DNA of 64,000 nt, from contig PNAE01000004.1 of the NCBI GenBank assembly GCA_003169895.1, positions 2,604 to 66,603 on the forward strand, written 5' to 3'. This DNA comes from Gemmatimonadota bacterium. Lineage in GTDB: Bacteria > Gemmatimonadota > Gemmatimonadetes > Gemmatimonadales > GWC2-71-9. The position numbers and the translations under genes are program-made. Below the pieces are notes generated by a model. The model was given only the letters and a program-made list of their open reading frames with translations, ran no database searches and had not been told where the DNA came from. This document shows, in pieces, positions 48,184-58,532 of this stretch (its first letter is position 1; the number at the start of each line of letters is the position of its first letter).

Positions 48184-49335
48184 TCACGGGCGCTTCAGCA
48201 CCAGCCAGCGCAACTCCTGCTGCATGTTGGCGCCCGGGCGCTGGACCAGGAGTGAGTCGCCATCGAACAGGAGGACACGGCTCCGGCGCGGCAACGTGAA
48301 GCGCCCCTCGGGTTGTCCCGTGGTGCTCAGCGAGTAGAAATCGATCGAGTCGCGTGCGGGTACCTGGGCGCCGACGACGAGAACCCCGCCACCGGCGGCG
48401 ATGAGCAACCCGGTAATGGCTGAGTGGAACTTGCCGGTTGCCGCAGCGCTTGAGTCGAACCGCGCCTTGGCGGCCGGATCACGCTCGGATGCCGCTTGGG
48501 TCCGGGCTTGGGCAATCTCGTCGGCAGTGACCGCGGGGCCGGGCACATCGCTGGTCAAGTTCCAGCGCAATGTCCCGTTCGGGGACTGCCGGCGCACGGC
48601 GAACACATCCCCCACGCTCCACACAATATCGCTGTCGCCGGCGATGGCGTAGGCTGGCAGCATCGGGAAGAGCGGCAGTGTCGCCGTCGGCCGGCCATCG
48701 TGAACGCGCAGCCAGGCCAGGGGAAGCCTGAGCACCGTTCGGCCGAGCGTGTCACCCGGGCCATCGAGTTCGCGGACTTCAAAGACGGCCGGGGAATCGG
48801 GGGCGGTCGGTCGGATCAGTTGCAGGATGGGCACGTCCCCGGCGAATCCCGCGGCGTGCGCGATGCTGCTCGGTAACGTTGGCACGCCGCTCTGGAACCT
48901 GCCGGTGCCATCGTAGCGGAGCACGCGGTTGCTTGCGGCGTCGATGACGACGAATCCGTCGCCGCTCGCCGCGACCGACACGACAAGCCGGTACTGCCCG
49001 TCGCCCGACCCGACTTCACCGACCGTTTGCGGATTGAGCCGATTGGGACTCCAGATCTGCACCTGCCGGTTTGTTTCCCACGTGGCGAACCGCCCGGCGT
49101 GGAGCCAGTTGGCCGTGGCGAAGCTGATCGGACATGGCGATTGTCCGTCCGCAAGGCAGACGAGATGCCCGTCGCTCACGGCCAGCGAGGGCAGGGAATC
49201 GAGCGTTCCTGCGGTAATCGAACGCTGCGCGGGCAGTTCAGCGGCGTTCCGCGCAGGAGCGGCGTCGTGGCAGGCGGCCAGCAACGCCATCCCGAGCAGT
49301 CGGGGCATCCAATGCCGAAGCGGGATCCATGTCAT
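48184..49335 (-). CDS. hypothetical lipoprotein, beta-propeller-like
   Basis: MTWIPLRHWMPRLLGMALLAACHDA lipobox; repeated beta-rich segments. Confidence 0.7.
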   Translation of the reverse strand: MTWIPLRHWMPRLLGMALLAACHDAAPARNAAELPAQRSITAGTLDSLPSLAVSDGHLVCLADGQSPCPISFATANWLHAGRFATWETNRQVQIWSPNRLNPQTVGEVGSGDGQYRLVVSVAASGDGFVVIDAASNRVLRYDGTGRFQSGVPTLPSSIAHAAGFAGDVPILQLIRPTAPDSPAVFEVRELDGPGDTLGRTVLRLPLAWLRVHDGRPTATLPLFPMLPAYAIAGDSDIVWSVGDVFAVRRQSPNGTLRWNLTSDVPGPAVTADEIAQARTQAASERDPAAKARFDSSAAATGKFHSAITGLLIAAGGGVLVVGAQVPARDSIDFYSLSTTGQPEGRFTLPRRSRVLLFDGDSLLVQRPGANMQQELRWLVLKRP

Positions 49336-49350
49336 CTCAGCACCGGTCCT

Positions 49351-50448
49351 TCAGGTATTGAACCGAAACAACATCACGTCGCCGTCCTGGACGACGTACT
49401 CTTTGCCTTCGGCCCGGGCAAGACCCTGCTCGCGCGCTGGCTTCCAGCCGCCCAGGCGCACGAAGTCATCGTAGCTCACGGTCTCCGCCCGGATGAACCC
49501 CTTCTCGAAGTCGCTGTGAATGACGCCGGCGGCCTCGGGAGCCCGGGCTCCGCGGTGCACCGTCCAGGCCCGCACTTCCTTTTCGCCGGCCGTGAAATAG
49601 CTCTGCAAGCCGAGCAGATGGTAGGCAGCGCGGGCGAGTCGGTCCAGTCCGGATTCATGCACGCCGAGCGCGTCGAGGAAAGCGGCGCGGTCGTCGACGG
49701 CAAGTTCCGCAAGCTCGGCCTCGACCTTGGCCGAGAAGATCACGATCTCGGCCGGTTCGCCGTCTGCGGCCAGCGCCGCGCGGAGGCGTTCTACGTGGGC
49801 ATTGCCGGTCGACAGGTCGTCTTCGTGAACATTCGCCGCGTACAGCGTCGGCTTTGCGGTCAGCAGGCCGAAGCTCCGAAATAGCGGCAACTCGTCATCG
49901 CTCGGCACTACGGTGCGCGCCATGATGCCATCGCTCAGGGCCGCCACGATCCGCTCGAGCAGGGCCTTCTCCAGCTTTGCCTGCGGCTCGCCGGTGCGCG
50001 CGGCCCGCTGGGCCTTGTCAAGTCGCTTCTCCATCGACGCCAGGTCGGCGAGCGCGAGTTCGGTATTGATGACGTTCCGGTCGCGCACCGGGTCGACGCT
50101 GCCCATGACGTGCTGGATGTCATCGTCGTCGAAGCAGCGCACGACTTGAACGATGGCGTCCACCTCACGAATGTTGGCGAGGAACTGATTGCCGAGGCCC
50201 TCGCCCTCGGATGCGCCCTTGACGAGACCGGCGATATCGACGAACTGCACGGTGGCTGGCAGGATGCGCTGTGGATGGACGAAGGACGCGATGGCGGCGA
50301 GACGGGAATCGGGGACTTCGACCACGCCGGTGTTGGGTTCGATTGTCGCAAAGGGGTAGTTCGCCACGAGCGCACCGGCGGACGTGAGTGCATTGAACAG
50401 CGTCGACTTGCCGACGTTTGGCAATCCCACGATACCGAGAGACAGCAT
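49351..50448 (-). CDS. ychF: Obg-family ATPase YchF
   Basis: [39 protein letters not shown]. Confidence 0.96.
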   Translation of the reverse strand: MLSLGIVGLPNVGKSTLFNALTSAGALVANYPFATIEPNTGVVEVPDSRLAAIASFVHPQRILPATVQFVDIAGLVKGASEGEGLGNQFLANIREVDAIVQVVRCFDDDDIQHVMGSVDPVRDRNVINTELALADLASMEKRLDKAQRAARTGEPQAKLEKALLERIVAALSDGIMARTVVPSDDELPLFRSFGLLTAKPTLYAANVHEDDLSTGNAHVERLRAALAADGEPAEIVIFSAKVEAELAELAVDDRAAFLDALGVHESGLDRLARAAYHLLGLQSYFTAGEKEVRAWTVHRGARAPEAAGVIHSDFEKGFIRAETVSYDDFVRLGGWKPAREQGLARAEGKEYVVQDGDVMLFRFNT

Positions 50449-50458
50449 CAGAGTCGTG

Positions 50459-52531
50459 CTATCGGGCGAGGCGGGCGAACCACGGCGCGAAGACGAGCGC
50501 CACCACGCAGGTCACCTTGATCAGGATGCTGATCGCCGGGCCCGACGTGTCCTTGAACGGATCCCCGACCGTGTCGCCCACGACGGCGGCCTTGTGCATC
50601 GGCGATCCCTTCCCGCCGTGCGCGCCGGCCTCGATGTACTTCTTGGCATTGTCCCAGGCGCCGCCGGCGTTGGCCATGAACAGCGCCAGCAACGCGCCGC
50701 TCAAGGTGGTCCCGGCGAGGAGACCGCCCAGGGCCTTGACGCCGAGCAGTGCACCGACGGCAACGGGCATCGACACGGCGAGCAAGCCGGGAAGCACCAT
50801 CTCGCGCAACGCCGAGCGGGTGGCGATGTCGACGCAGCGGGCGGAATCGGCCTGCGCAGTGCCTTCCATCAGGCCGGCGATCTCGTGGAACTGCCGGCGC
50901 ACTTCGACCACCACGCCCTGCGCCGCGCGCCCGACGGCTGTCATTGTCATTGCGGCGACCAGGAACGGCGTCGTGCCGCCGAGGAAGAGTCCGATCACCA
51001 CCATGTGATCGGTCAGGTCGAGCAGGAGGCGGCTGCCGCTGATGGCCTCGACCGCCGACGCGTAGGCGGAGAACAGTGCCAATGCAGTCAGCACGGCCGA
51101 TCCGATCGCAAACCCCTTGCCGATGGCAGCGGTGGTATTGCCGAGCGAATCGAGCTTGTCGGTGATCTTGCGCACCTCGGGGCCAAGGTGGCTCATCTCC
51201 GAAATGCCGCCAGCGTTGTCGGCAATCGGACCATAGGCATCCACGGTCATGGTGATGCCAACGGTGCCGAGCATGCCGACGGCAGCGAGCCCGATGCCGT
51301 AGAGCCCCGAGACGTAGTGCGCCACCCACACCGCGGCGCAGATGACCATGACCGGCGCGGCGGTCGAACGCATGCCGACGGCGAGCCCGGCGATGATGTT
51401 GGTCGCCGGGCCCGTGGATGCGGCGGCGGCGATCTCGCGAACCGGGTGATCGGACGTGAAGTACTCGGTGACCAGCCCGATCGCCACGCCGGCGATGGTG
51501 CCAGCGGCAATGGCGAAGAACGGGCCGTTGGCGGTGATGCCGTCGCTAAGCGACATCGGCAGCATGCCGACGAGCCACCAGGCGATGCCGAGGAACAGGA
51601 TCGCGCCAAGGACCTGCACCGCGCGCAGCGCAGTGGCGGGTGACCCGCTCTTGAACAGGCGCATGGCGAAGATGCTGATGGTCGACGCGACGAGGCCGGC
51701 GGCGGCGAGTCCCAGCGGCAGGCTGATCGCGTTGATTCGGGCAGGCACCGGGATGAACGTGCTCGTCGCCGCGATCGCGACGGCCGCAACCACGGCGTCG
51801 ACGTAGCTCTCGTAGATGTCGGCGCCCATGCCGGCGACGTCGCCCACATTGTCGCCGACGTTGTCGGCGATCGTGGCGGGGTTGCGCGGATCGTCCTCGG
51901 GAATGCCAGCTTCGATCTTGCCGACCAGGTCGGCGCCGACGTCGGCTGCCTTGGTGTAGATGCCGCCGCCGACGCGCGCAAACAGCGCGATCGAAGACGC
52001 ACCCATGGCAAACCCGCTCATGGTCTCGGCGAACGCGGTGAACTGCTGTGGCGTGATCCCGACTGTCGTGCCGAGATCCAGCATGCGATTGAGCACGACA
52101 CCGAGTCCGAGGAGTCCGAGGGACGCAACCGCGAGGCCCATCACGGCGCCGCCGTCAAAGGCGATTTCCAGCGCGCGGGCCTGGCCATGCGTGCGGGCGG
52201 CTTCGGTCGTGCGCACGTTGCACTTGGTCGCGGACTTCATGCCGATGAACCCGGCGACGACCGAGCAGACACCGCCAAAGACGAACGCCACGGCGATCCC
52301 CGGTCCGACCGCCAGGCTCAGCGCGATCGCCACGACCACCACCACGGGCGCGAGCACCATGTACTCGCGGCGCAGGAATGTCATGGCACCCTGTTCGATC
52401 AGCCTGGAGATATCCCGCATGCGCGGCGTACCGACCGGCTGGCGCTTCAGGTACACGTACATCGTCAGCGCGCCGAGGAGTCCTAGCGCGCCGAGGTACG
52501 GGGCAAAACGGGCGTATTGCTCTAGATGCAC
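50459..52531 (-). CDS. hppA: membrane-bound ion-pumping pyrophosphatase, K+-dependent type
   Basis: [57 protein letters not shown]. Confidence 0.96.
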   Translation of the reverse strand: MHLEQYARFAPYLGALGLLGALTMYVYLKRQPVGTPRMRDISRLIEQGAMTFLRREYMVLAPVVVVVAIALSLAVGPGIAVAFVFGGVCSVVAGFIGMKSATKCNVRTTEAARTHGQARALEIAFDGGAVMGLAVASLGLLGLGVVLNRMLDLGTTVGITPQQFTAFAETMSGFAMGASSIALFARVGGGIYTKAADVGADLVGKIEAGIPEDDPRNPATIADNVGDNVGDVAGMGADIYESYVDAVVAAVAIAATSTFIPVPARINAISLPLGLAAAGLVASTISIFAMRLFKSGSPATALRAVQVLGAILFLGIAWWLVGMLPMSLSDGITANGPFFAIAAGTIAGVAIGLVTEYFTSDHPVREIAAAASTGPATNIIAGLAVGMRSTAAPVMVICAAVWVAHYVSGLYGIGLAAVGMLGTVGITMTVDAYGPIADNAGGISEMSHLGPEVRKITDKLDSLGNTTAAIGKGFAIGSAVLTALALFSAYASAVEAISGSRLLLDLTDHMVVIGLFLGGTTPFLVAAMTMTAVGRAAQGVVVEVRRQFHEIAGLMEGTAQADSARCVDIATRSALREMVLPGLLAVSMPVAVGALLGVKALGGLLAGTTLSGALLALFMANAGGAWDNAKKYIEAGAHGGKGSPMHKAAVVGDTVGDPFKDTSGPAISILIKVTCVVALVFAPWFARLAR

Positions 52532-52567
52532 AGCAGGCTCCTCAGGCAGTCGCGCGTCCAGCGCGCC

Positions 52568-53134
52568 TCAACGGTTGAAGCGGTTCATGGCGCGTTCGAT
52601 CCCGTCCGCTACCCAGCACTCCACCGCCTCGGCCATCGTGTCGGCAGCGCGGTTAAACGCCTCTCGCTCGTCCGGTCGCATCCGTCCCAGCACCCAGTCG
52701 GCCAGGTCGTCGTATTCCGTCGGCTTGGCGCCGATACCGATGCGCAGCCGAGCGAAGTCCTGCCGCCGCAACGCGGCTTCGATGCTCTTGAGGCCATTGT
52801 GACCACCGGCGGAACCGGCGCCCTTGAGCCGGAACGTGCCGGGTTCAAAGGCCACGTCATCCACCAGCACGAGCAGGTCGTTTGCCGGGTCGAAGGTCGG
52901 CGAACGCAGCGCTCGCAGCGCGTCGCCGCTGGCGTTCATGAACGTCGCCGGCTTCAATACGCGAACGGGGACGCCACTCAGCGTCCCCACAGCGGCCACG
53001 GCTTCCTCGGCACGGCGGAAGGGCCCGAGCCCCCAACGCGCCGCCAGGTGGTCCGCGAGCAGATAGCCGGCGTTGTGACGCGTCCGCTCGTATTCGGGGC
53101 CCGGATTGCCCAGTCCGACGATGGCCTTGGGCAC
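52568..53134 (-). CDS. pth: peptidyl-tRNA hydrolase
   Basis: AIVGLGNPGPEYERTRHNAGYLLAD; KPATFMNASGDAL. Confidence 0.95.
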   Translation of the reverse strand: MPKAIVGLGNPGPEYERTRHNAGYLLADHLAARWGLGPFRRAEEAVAAVGTLSGVPVRVLKPATFMNASGDALRALRSPTFDPANDLLVLVDDVAFEPGTFRLKGAGSAGGHNGLKSIEAALRRQDFARLRIGIGAKPTEYDDLADWVLGRMRPDEREAFNRAADTMAEAVECWVADGIERAMNRFNR

Positions 53135-53821
53135 CTACTTGCCGGCGGGTTTGGCCTCGCCCTCTTCGCCTTCGCCTGCGCCTTCGCCCTCTTCGCCCTT
53201 GCCCTTCTTGATCAGCTCCGGCTCGCCCTCGACCGCGACGGTCGTCTCGGCGGCCACCTCGGCGCGCGTCACCACGACCGACACGATCGAAACGTCGCCG
53301 TCGTTCATGATTTCGCCGTTGGGCACCGTGACGTCGCGGACGTGGATGGCGTGGCCGACGGTCAAGTCGGTCACGTCCACCTCAATGTGATCCGGAATGT
53401 CGGCCGGGAGGACCTTGAGGGTAATGCGGTGCAGGTGATGATCCAGCACGCCACCCTGATTGCGCACGCCTTCGGCCGTCCCGATGATATGGACCGGCAC
53501 GTCGACTTCGATGGGCTCGTCGGCGACGACGGCGTACAGATCGAGGTGGATCACGTCGGTGCGGCGCACGGGATTGCGCTGCACCTCACGCACGAGCGCC
53601 TTGATCGGGGCGGCACCGTCGATCGACACGTCGAGCAACGCCGCTTCGCCGCCGATCAGCTCCAGCAGCTTGCCCAGTGCGCGGTGCTCCACCGCGAGCG
53701 CGCGCGCGACGAAGGCATGCCCGTAGATCACCGCCGGCACCTTGCCCTGACGGCGAAGCGACCGTGCGGCGCCTTTTCCCGTGTTCTCCCGCGATTCCGC
53801 GGCGAGGCTTACATGCTGCAT
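53135..53821 (-). CDS. rplY: 50S ribosomal protein L25/general stress protein Ctc
   Basis: RENTGKGAARSLRRQGKVPAVIYG; acidic Glu/Gly-rich C-terminal tail. Confidence 0.93.
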   Translation of the reverse strand: MQHVSLAAESRENTGKGAARSLRRQGKVPAVIYGHAFVARALAVEHRALGKLLELIGGEAALLDVSIDGAAPIKALVREVQRNPVRRTDVIHLDLYAVVADEPIEVDVPVHIIGTAEGVRNQGGVLDHHLHRITLKVLPADIPDHIEVDVTDLTVGHAIHVRDVTVPNGEIMNDGDVSIVSVVVTRAEVAAETTVAVEGEPELIKKGKGEEGEGAGEGEEGEAKPAGK

Positions 53822-53840
53822 TGCTGTCTCCGTCTCTCGG

Positions 53841-54794
53841 TCAGTCGAACAGCGACGATACCGACTGGTCGCTGTGGGTGTATCCGATCACCTTCGCCAG
53901 GAGTCCCGCGATCGAGAGCACCTTGAGCGCCGGAAACATTCGTTCCGGTGGAATCGCGATCGTGTTGGTGACCGCCACCTCGGTCACCGGCGCCTCCGAC
54001 AGCCGCTGCACCGCGGGTCCGGACAGCAGCGCATGCGTGGCACAGATGTAAATGTCCTTGGCGCCGAGTGCCTTGAGGGCGTGCGCCGCTTCGGACATGG
54101 TGCCCCCGGTGTCGATCATGTCGTCCGGGATAATGCAATTCTTGCCCTCGACCTCGCCGACGACGTTGACGGCGTCCACCACGTTGGCGGTGGTGCGGCG
54201 CTTGTCGATGATCGCGAGCGAACCGTTCAGACGCTTGGCAAATCCGCGCGCCATCTTGGCCGAACCTACGTCTGCCGCCACGACGGCAATGTCCTTCAGA
54301 CCCTTCTGCCGGTAGTACTGCGTGAACACCGGTGCCGCGTACAGGTGATCGACCGGCAGGTCGAAAAAACCCTGCAGCTGATGCTGATGGAAGTCGATGG
54401 CGAGGACGCGGTCCGCACCGGCCATCGACACCATGTTCGCCATCAGCTTGGCCGAGATCGCCACGCGGCCCTGATCTTTCCGATCCTGTCGCGCGTAGCC
54501 GAAGTACGGAATCACCGCCGTAATTCGCGCCGCGCTGGCCCGCTTGGCCGCATCCATCAATAACAGCAGCTCGATAAGGTTCTCGGCCGGCGGGTTGGTC
54601 GGCTGGATGATGTAGACATCCCGCCCCCGCACGTTCTCATCGATCTTGACGAACACCTCTCCGTCGGCAAACCGCCGAGTGGCCACGTTGCACAGCTTGA
54701 GGTCAAGCTGCTCCGCGATCTCCTCGGCGAGCGGCCGATTGGCTGACCCGCAGAGGAGCAACATGTTCTTCGGCGTCAGCGGCAATTTGGCCAT
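53841..54794 (-). CDS. prs: ribose-phosphate pyrophosphokinase
   Basis: LLLCGSANRPLAEEIAEQL; PYFGYARQDRK; VDDMIDTGGT-type PRPP loop. Confidence 0.95.
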   Translation of the reverse strand: MAKLPLTPKNMLLLCGSANRPLAEEIAEQLDLKLCNVATRRFADGEVFVKIDENVRGRDVYIIQPTNPPAENLIELLLLMDAAKRASAARITAVIPYFGYARQDRKDQGRVAISAKLMANMVSMAGADRVLAIDFHQHQLQGFFDLPVDHLYAAPVFTQYYRQKGLKDIAVVAADVGSAKMARGFAKRLNGSLAIIDKRRTTANVVDAVNVVGEVEGKNCIIPDDMIDTGGTMSEAAHALKALGAKDIYICATHALLSGPAVQRLSEAPVTEVAVTNTIAIPPERMFPALKVLSIAGLLAKVIGYTHSDQSVSSLFD

Positions 54795-54877
54795 AACGAT
54801 AGCCCGCAAAGATAGTTACTGGGCCCGGGGTGGGTCAAATCGGCGCCCCGGGCCTGGAAGCCCCTAGCTTCCTCCCC

Positions 54878-55876
54878 ATGCATGACGTTCGCTGGTTTGC
54901 GCCGAACGCATTCTGTGCCCTTCCGGTCCCGCGCCTGCGCGATGCCGGGCTGCGCATCGCCATCGATGGCGACGCGCCGGCGCGACTCACGTTCCTCTCC
55001 GATGCGACGTCGCTGCGGGAGGCGTTCAGCTACGCGGCGCGACACCGTTCCTCGCTCATCATGAACCTCTGGGACGTCCAGCCCTGGCAGGTGACTGGTG
55101 GACGTCCCGATCATGTCTTGAGTGTGGGTGGCCGACTGATGGTGTGGCCGCGCCTGACGAAGGCATACCCCGGCCGGCGTCGTTACTACAGCCGGGTGCG
55201 CTACGTCGCGCGTCGGGCGCGGGCAGTGTGGGCGCCCTCCTGCAACAGCCAGAATGACATCCGGCGTTGGTTCGGTGTGCAGTCCGAACGCGTCCCCTTC
55301 TGTTTCGACAGCGATCGATTCAATCGCGCTGCCGGATGGCGGAAGCCGGCGGGTCCGCCGGTTGTACTGTCCGTGTCGCGCCTCGTTCCTCACAAGAATC
55401 ATGCAGCGGTGATTCGCGCAGTGGCGTTGCTGTCGGCGAAACCTCTCGTGCGTATCGTCGGCAAAGGGCCGGAGGCGGCGCACCTGCAATCGCTGGCGAG
55501 CCAGCTCGGCGTCGACCTGCAGCTCGACGAAGGCTGGCTCACTGACGAGCAGATCGTCGAGGCATATCGCACGGCGAGCGTGCTCGTCTGCCCAAGCCGG
55601 TTCGAAGGACTGGGGGTGACCCCACTGCAGGGCGTTGCGATCGGGATGCCAACGGTCGCATCCGACATCCCGACCCACCGTGAGTTTGTCATGGGGCAGG
55701 CGGCGCTGGTACCACTCGACGATGACGCCGCGATGGCTGCCGCGATCGACGTTGCGCTGCGATCCGAGGGCACGGTGCAACCCGGCCCGACACATGCGGT
55801 CCCCGAGCTGACGATCGAGGCGTGCGCCGCGCGATTCCTGCCGCGATTGGAGGAGTTGCTGCGGGGAGCGGGCTAG
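54878..55876 (+). CDS. GT4-type glycosyltransferase
   Basis: LSVSRLVPHKNHAAVIRAVALL; VGKGPEAAHLQSLA; CPSRFEGLGVTPLQGVAIGMPTVASD. Confidence 0.9.
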   Translation: MHDVRWFAPNAFCALPVPRLRDAGLRIAIDGDAPARLTFLSDATSLREAFSYAARHRSSLIMNLWDVQPWQVTGGRPDHVLSVGGRLMVWPRLTKAYPGRRRYYSRVRYVARRARAVWAPSCNSQNDIRRWFGVQSERVPFCFDSDRFNRAAGWRKPAGPPVVLSVSRLVPHKNHAAVIRAVALLSAKPLVRIVGKGPEAAHLQSLASQLGVDLQLDEGWLTDEQIVEAYRTASVLVCPSRFEGLGVTPLQGVAIGMPTVASDIPTHREFVMGQAALVPLDDDAAMAAAIDVALRSEGTVQPGPTHAVPELTIEACAARFLPRLEELLRGAG

Positions 55877-55879
55877 CGG

Positions 55880-58411
55880 CTACTCGTTGCCGCTGCGGAG
55901 TGCCACCAGCGGATCCAGCCTGGAAGCGTGGCGCGCCGGGCCGTACGCGGCGATCAAGCCGATTCCGAGAATGATGGCAGCTACGGCGGCAACCAGCGCA
56001 GCCGGATGCTGCGGTCCGAGCAGCAGGTTGCCATTGGGCTGCTGACGGTTGGCGCTGCCAAAAACAATGGCGCCGCCGATGCGCGAGAGCACGAGCGTGC
56101 CAAGCACGCCGCAAGTGACACCGGCGGCGATCCAGCGGAGGGCCTCGGCGCAAATCAACCGGACAATGCCGGGGCTCGTCGCGCCGAGCGCCATGCGCAC
56201 GCCGAGCTCCCTGGTACGGCTCCGGACCGATTCAGCGACGACACCGGTGATCCCGAGCATCGCGAGCAGGACCGCGATTGCGGTGACGGTCAAGGCAACG
56301 CTCGCATGCAGCCGCACCAGAGAAGCCATTCCGAGACCATACCCACCAGCATCAATTGCAGGCATTGGCTGCGGTGCGGGAATCTCGAGATCCGGCATGA
56401 TGCGGTGCAGCGCCAATTGCAGGGTCCGCGCTATCGCACCAGGATCGCGGGTTACGTGCACGCCGACGAACAACGGATTGTTGGCGATGCCCTTGCCTGC
56501 GAGTGTTGCCTGAGTGACCGGTTCGAAGATCAATGGTCGCAGGGTCGACTGCCGAATGGCGCGACGGAAGCGTCCGAGCGGATTGAGCGGCGCCGTGGTC
56601 GCCACGACGCCGACCACCGTCAGCCACGGTCCTGGCGCGCTATCGCCCCCAATACGAATCCGCTTGCCAACGGCACTGGTACCTGGCCACCATGCCGTCG
56701 CTGCCTGTTCGTTGATGATCGCTACCGGCACGCTGCCGGCCCGATCGGATGACCCGAACCAGCGGCCTGCCTTGAGTGGAATGCCGATCGTCGCGAACAG
56801 GTCGGGGTTGACGGGATGAATGTCATAGGCGCACACCGCAATGGTGCATCCGTCGCTCGCCATGCGGATTGGACTCCCCTCCGCAGTCATCATCAACTCG
56901 CCGGCCCGCTTCGGCATGGGGAATCCGCTCGTCGCCCAGATCGCCGGCTTGCCGAGGCCCGGGACGCTAGCCAACTCGCGTTCAATCCGGTCGACCAAGG
57001 CGTGTGCCCCGGCGTCGGTGCCGTAGTCGGTATTCCAGATCTCCAGTGGCGTGACGAGCAAGTGTTCCGCGTCATAGCCGACATCCACGTGGGCGAGGTA
57101 GTGACTCGAACGGACCAGCGCGGCGGCTGCCACGCTGGCGAGCAGCGCGATGGAGACCTGCAGTCCGACGAGCACCCTGCGCCATCGTGATTGCCGTCCG
57201 CCGGTACTCGACCCGGCACCGCCGCCGCGCAGGTGCTCGAGCACGTTGAGCCGCGCGGTGATGCTGTGCGGACCGAGTGCCAGCGTCGCTCCCGCGACCA
57301 CACCGATGATGAGAGCGAACATCACGACCGGCGCGCCAATGGACAGCGCGTCGGCGCGGCCCGTGAGGCGATCGCTGATGAATGTCTGCAACGCCATGCG
57401 CGCCCATGCCGCCCCCAGCAATCCGACGCCCGCTGCGACCAGGCCGAGCAACGCACCTTCGAGCATGATGTCGGCGCGCAGGCGGGCGCGAGTAGCGCCG
57501 AGAGCAGTGCTGATTGCGGTCTGCTTGAGGCGGCCGAGGATACGCACGAGGAACAACGTCCCCAGGTTAGCGATCGCGACGGCGAGCAACAGTCCGGCGG
57601 CGGCGACGAACAGGGTGAGCGTCTGGTTCACGCCGCGGAGCGAGTGCGCCAAGAATGCCACCAGAGCGCCGCGTCGACCGGCGCCCGGCTTGTCATCCAG
57701 CGCATGCGGGACAAGGGCGCTCAACTGCGCCTGGACCGCCGCCATGGTGACGCCGGGCTTGAGGCGACCGATGCCCGTGTACACGCCGTCATGCTGCAGG
57801 TAGCGGCCGGGGGCGGAAACCCACGCCTCGCCGCCGATCAGGTCCACGCCAGGCGGCATGACGCCGACGATGACGTACGTTGTCGTGTTGAGGCGCCAGG
57901 TGCGACCGATGACCCCGGGTTCCGCCGCCCACGCCGAGTGCCAGAGCTGGTCGCTCAGCACCAGCACCGGTGGCGCGCCGGGCACGTCGTCCTCGGCGGT
58001 GATTGGTCGGCCCAGCATTGCGTTGACGCCGAGCGTGGAAAAGAACTGGCCATCCACCTCCAGACCGCTGAGGGTGCGGGTGATTCCAGTGTGCGGGGTC
58101 AGGGCGACGTCGTGATAGGCCGTGAAGCTCGCGAGCCGCGACTGGGCCGCCTGCCACGCCGCCAGCGTCTCGGCGTCGAACAGGTCCTGCGATTGCCAGC
58201 CACCGCGAACGTCGTCGGCGCCCCAGACCTGGACGAGGGCATCGCTGTCGCGAAAGGGCAGTGGCCGGAGCTTGATCGCATAGAACGCGCTGAACATCAG
58301 CGTGGCAGCGCCGACCGACAGGCCGAGGATCGTGATGACGGTGAGAGAGAAGAGCGGGGCCCGTTGGAGACGGCGGACGGTGAGGCGCAGTTGCGTCATG
58401 GTCGGCAGCAT
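55880..58411 (-). CDS. MacB/ADOP-type ABC transporter permease
   Basis: FSLTVITILGLSVGAATLMFSAFYAIKLRPLPFRD; paired FtsX-like TM regions; start uncertain (58411 or 58399). Confidence 0.9.
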   Translation of the reverse strand: MLPTMTQLRLTVRRLQRAPLFSLTVITILGLSVGAATLMFSAFYAIKLRPLPFRDSDALVQVWGADDVRGGWQSQDLFDAETLAAWQAAQSRLASFTAYHDVALTPHTGITRTLSGLEVDGQFFSTLGVNAMLGRPITAEDDVPGAPPVLVLSDQLWHSAWAAEPGVIGRTWRLNTTTYVIVGVMPPGVDLIGGEAWVSAPGRYLQHDGVYTGIGRLKPGVTMAAVQAQLSALVPHALDDKPGAGRRGALVAFLAHSLRGVNQTLTLFVAAAGLLLAVAIANLGTLFLVRILGRLKQTAISTALGATRARLRADIMLEGALLGLVAAGVGLLGAAWARMALQTFISDRLTGRADALSIGAPVVMFALIIGVVAGATLALGPHSITARLNVLEHLRGGGAGSSTGGRQSRWRRVLVGLQVSIALLASVAAAALVRSSHYLAHVDVGYDAEHLLVTPLEIWNTDYGTDAGAHALVDRIERELASVPGLGKPAIWATSGFPMPKRAGELMMTAEGSPIRMASDGCTIAVCAYDIHPVNPDLFATIGIPLKAGRWFGSSDRAGSVPVAIINEQAATAWWPGTSAVGKRIRIGGDSAPGPWLTVVGVVATTAPLNPLGRFRRAIRQSTLRPLIFEPVTQATLAGKGIANNPLFVGVHVTRDPGAIARTLQLALHRIMPDLEIPAPQPMPAIDAGGYGLGMASLVRLHASVALTVTAIAVLLAMLGITGVVAESVRSRTRELGVRMALGATSPGIVRLICAEALRWIAAGVTCGVLGTLVLSRIGGAIVFGSANRQQPNGNLLLGPQHPAALVAAVAAIILGIGLIAAYGPARHASRLDPLVALRSGNE

Positions 58412-58416
58412 CGGCA

Positions 58417-58487
58417 TTGCCCCTCTTGGAATCGAACCAAGATTCACGGCTCCAAAGGCCGCTGTCCTGCCGTTAGACGAAGGGGCA
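58417..58487 (-). tRNA. tRNA-Gln (UUG)
   Basis: Cloverleaf: TGCCCCT/AGGGGCA acceptor, GCGGC-CTTTGGA-GCCGT anticodon arm (TTG), CTTGG-TTCGATT-CCAAG T-arm; CCA not encoded. Confidence 0.95.
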
Positions 58488-58532
58488 GCATTGGAAATCT
58501 AGCACGCGGGCCAGCAGCGCAGCCGCAGGCGG

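Noticed and set aside
54780-54880. Repeat of the tRNA-Gln 3' end marking a tRNA-targeted island
   Set aside because: No match to CTTGGTTCGATTCCAAGAGGGGCA seen near prs, so no island boundary is called.
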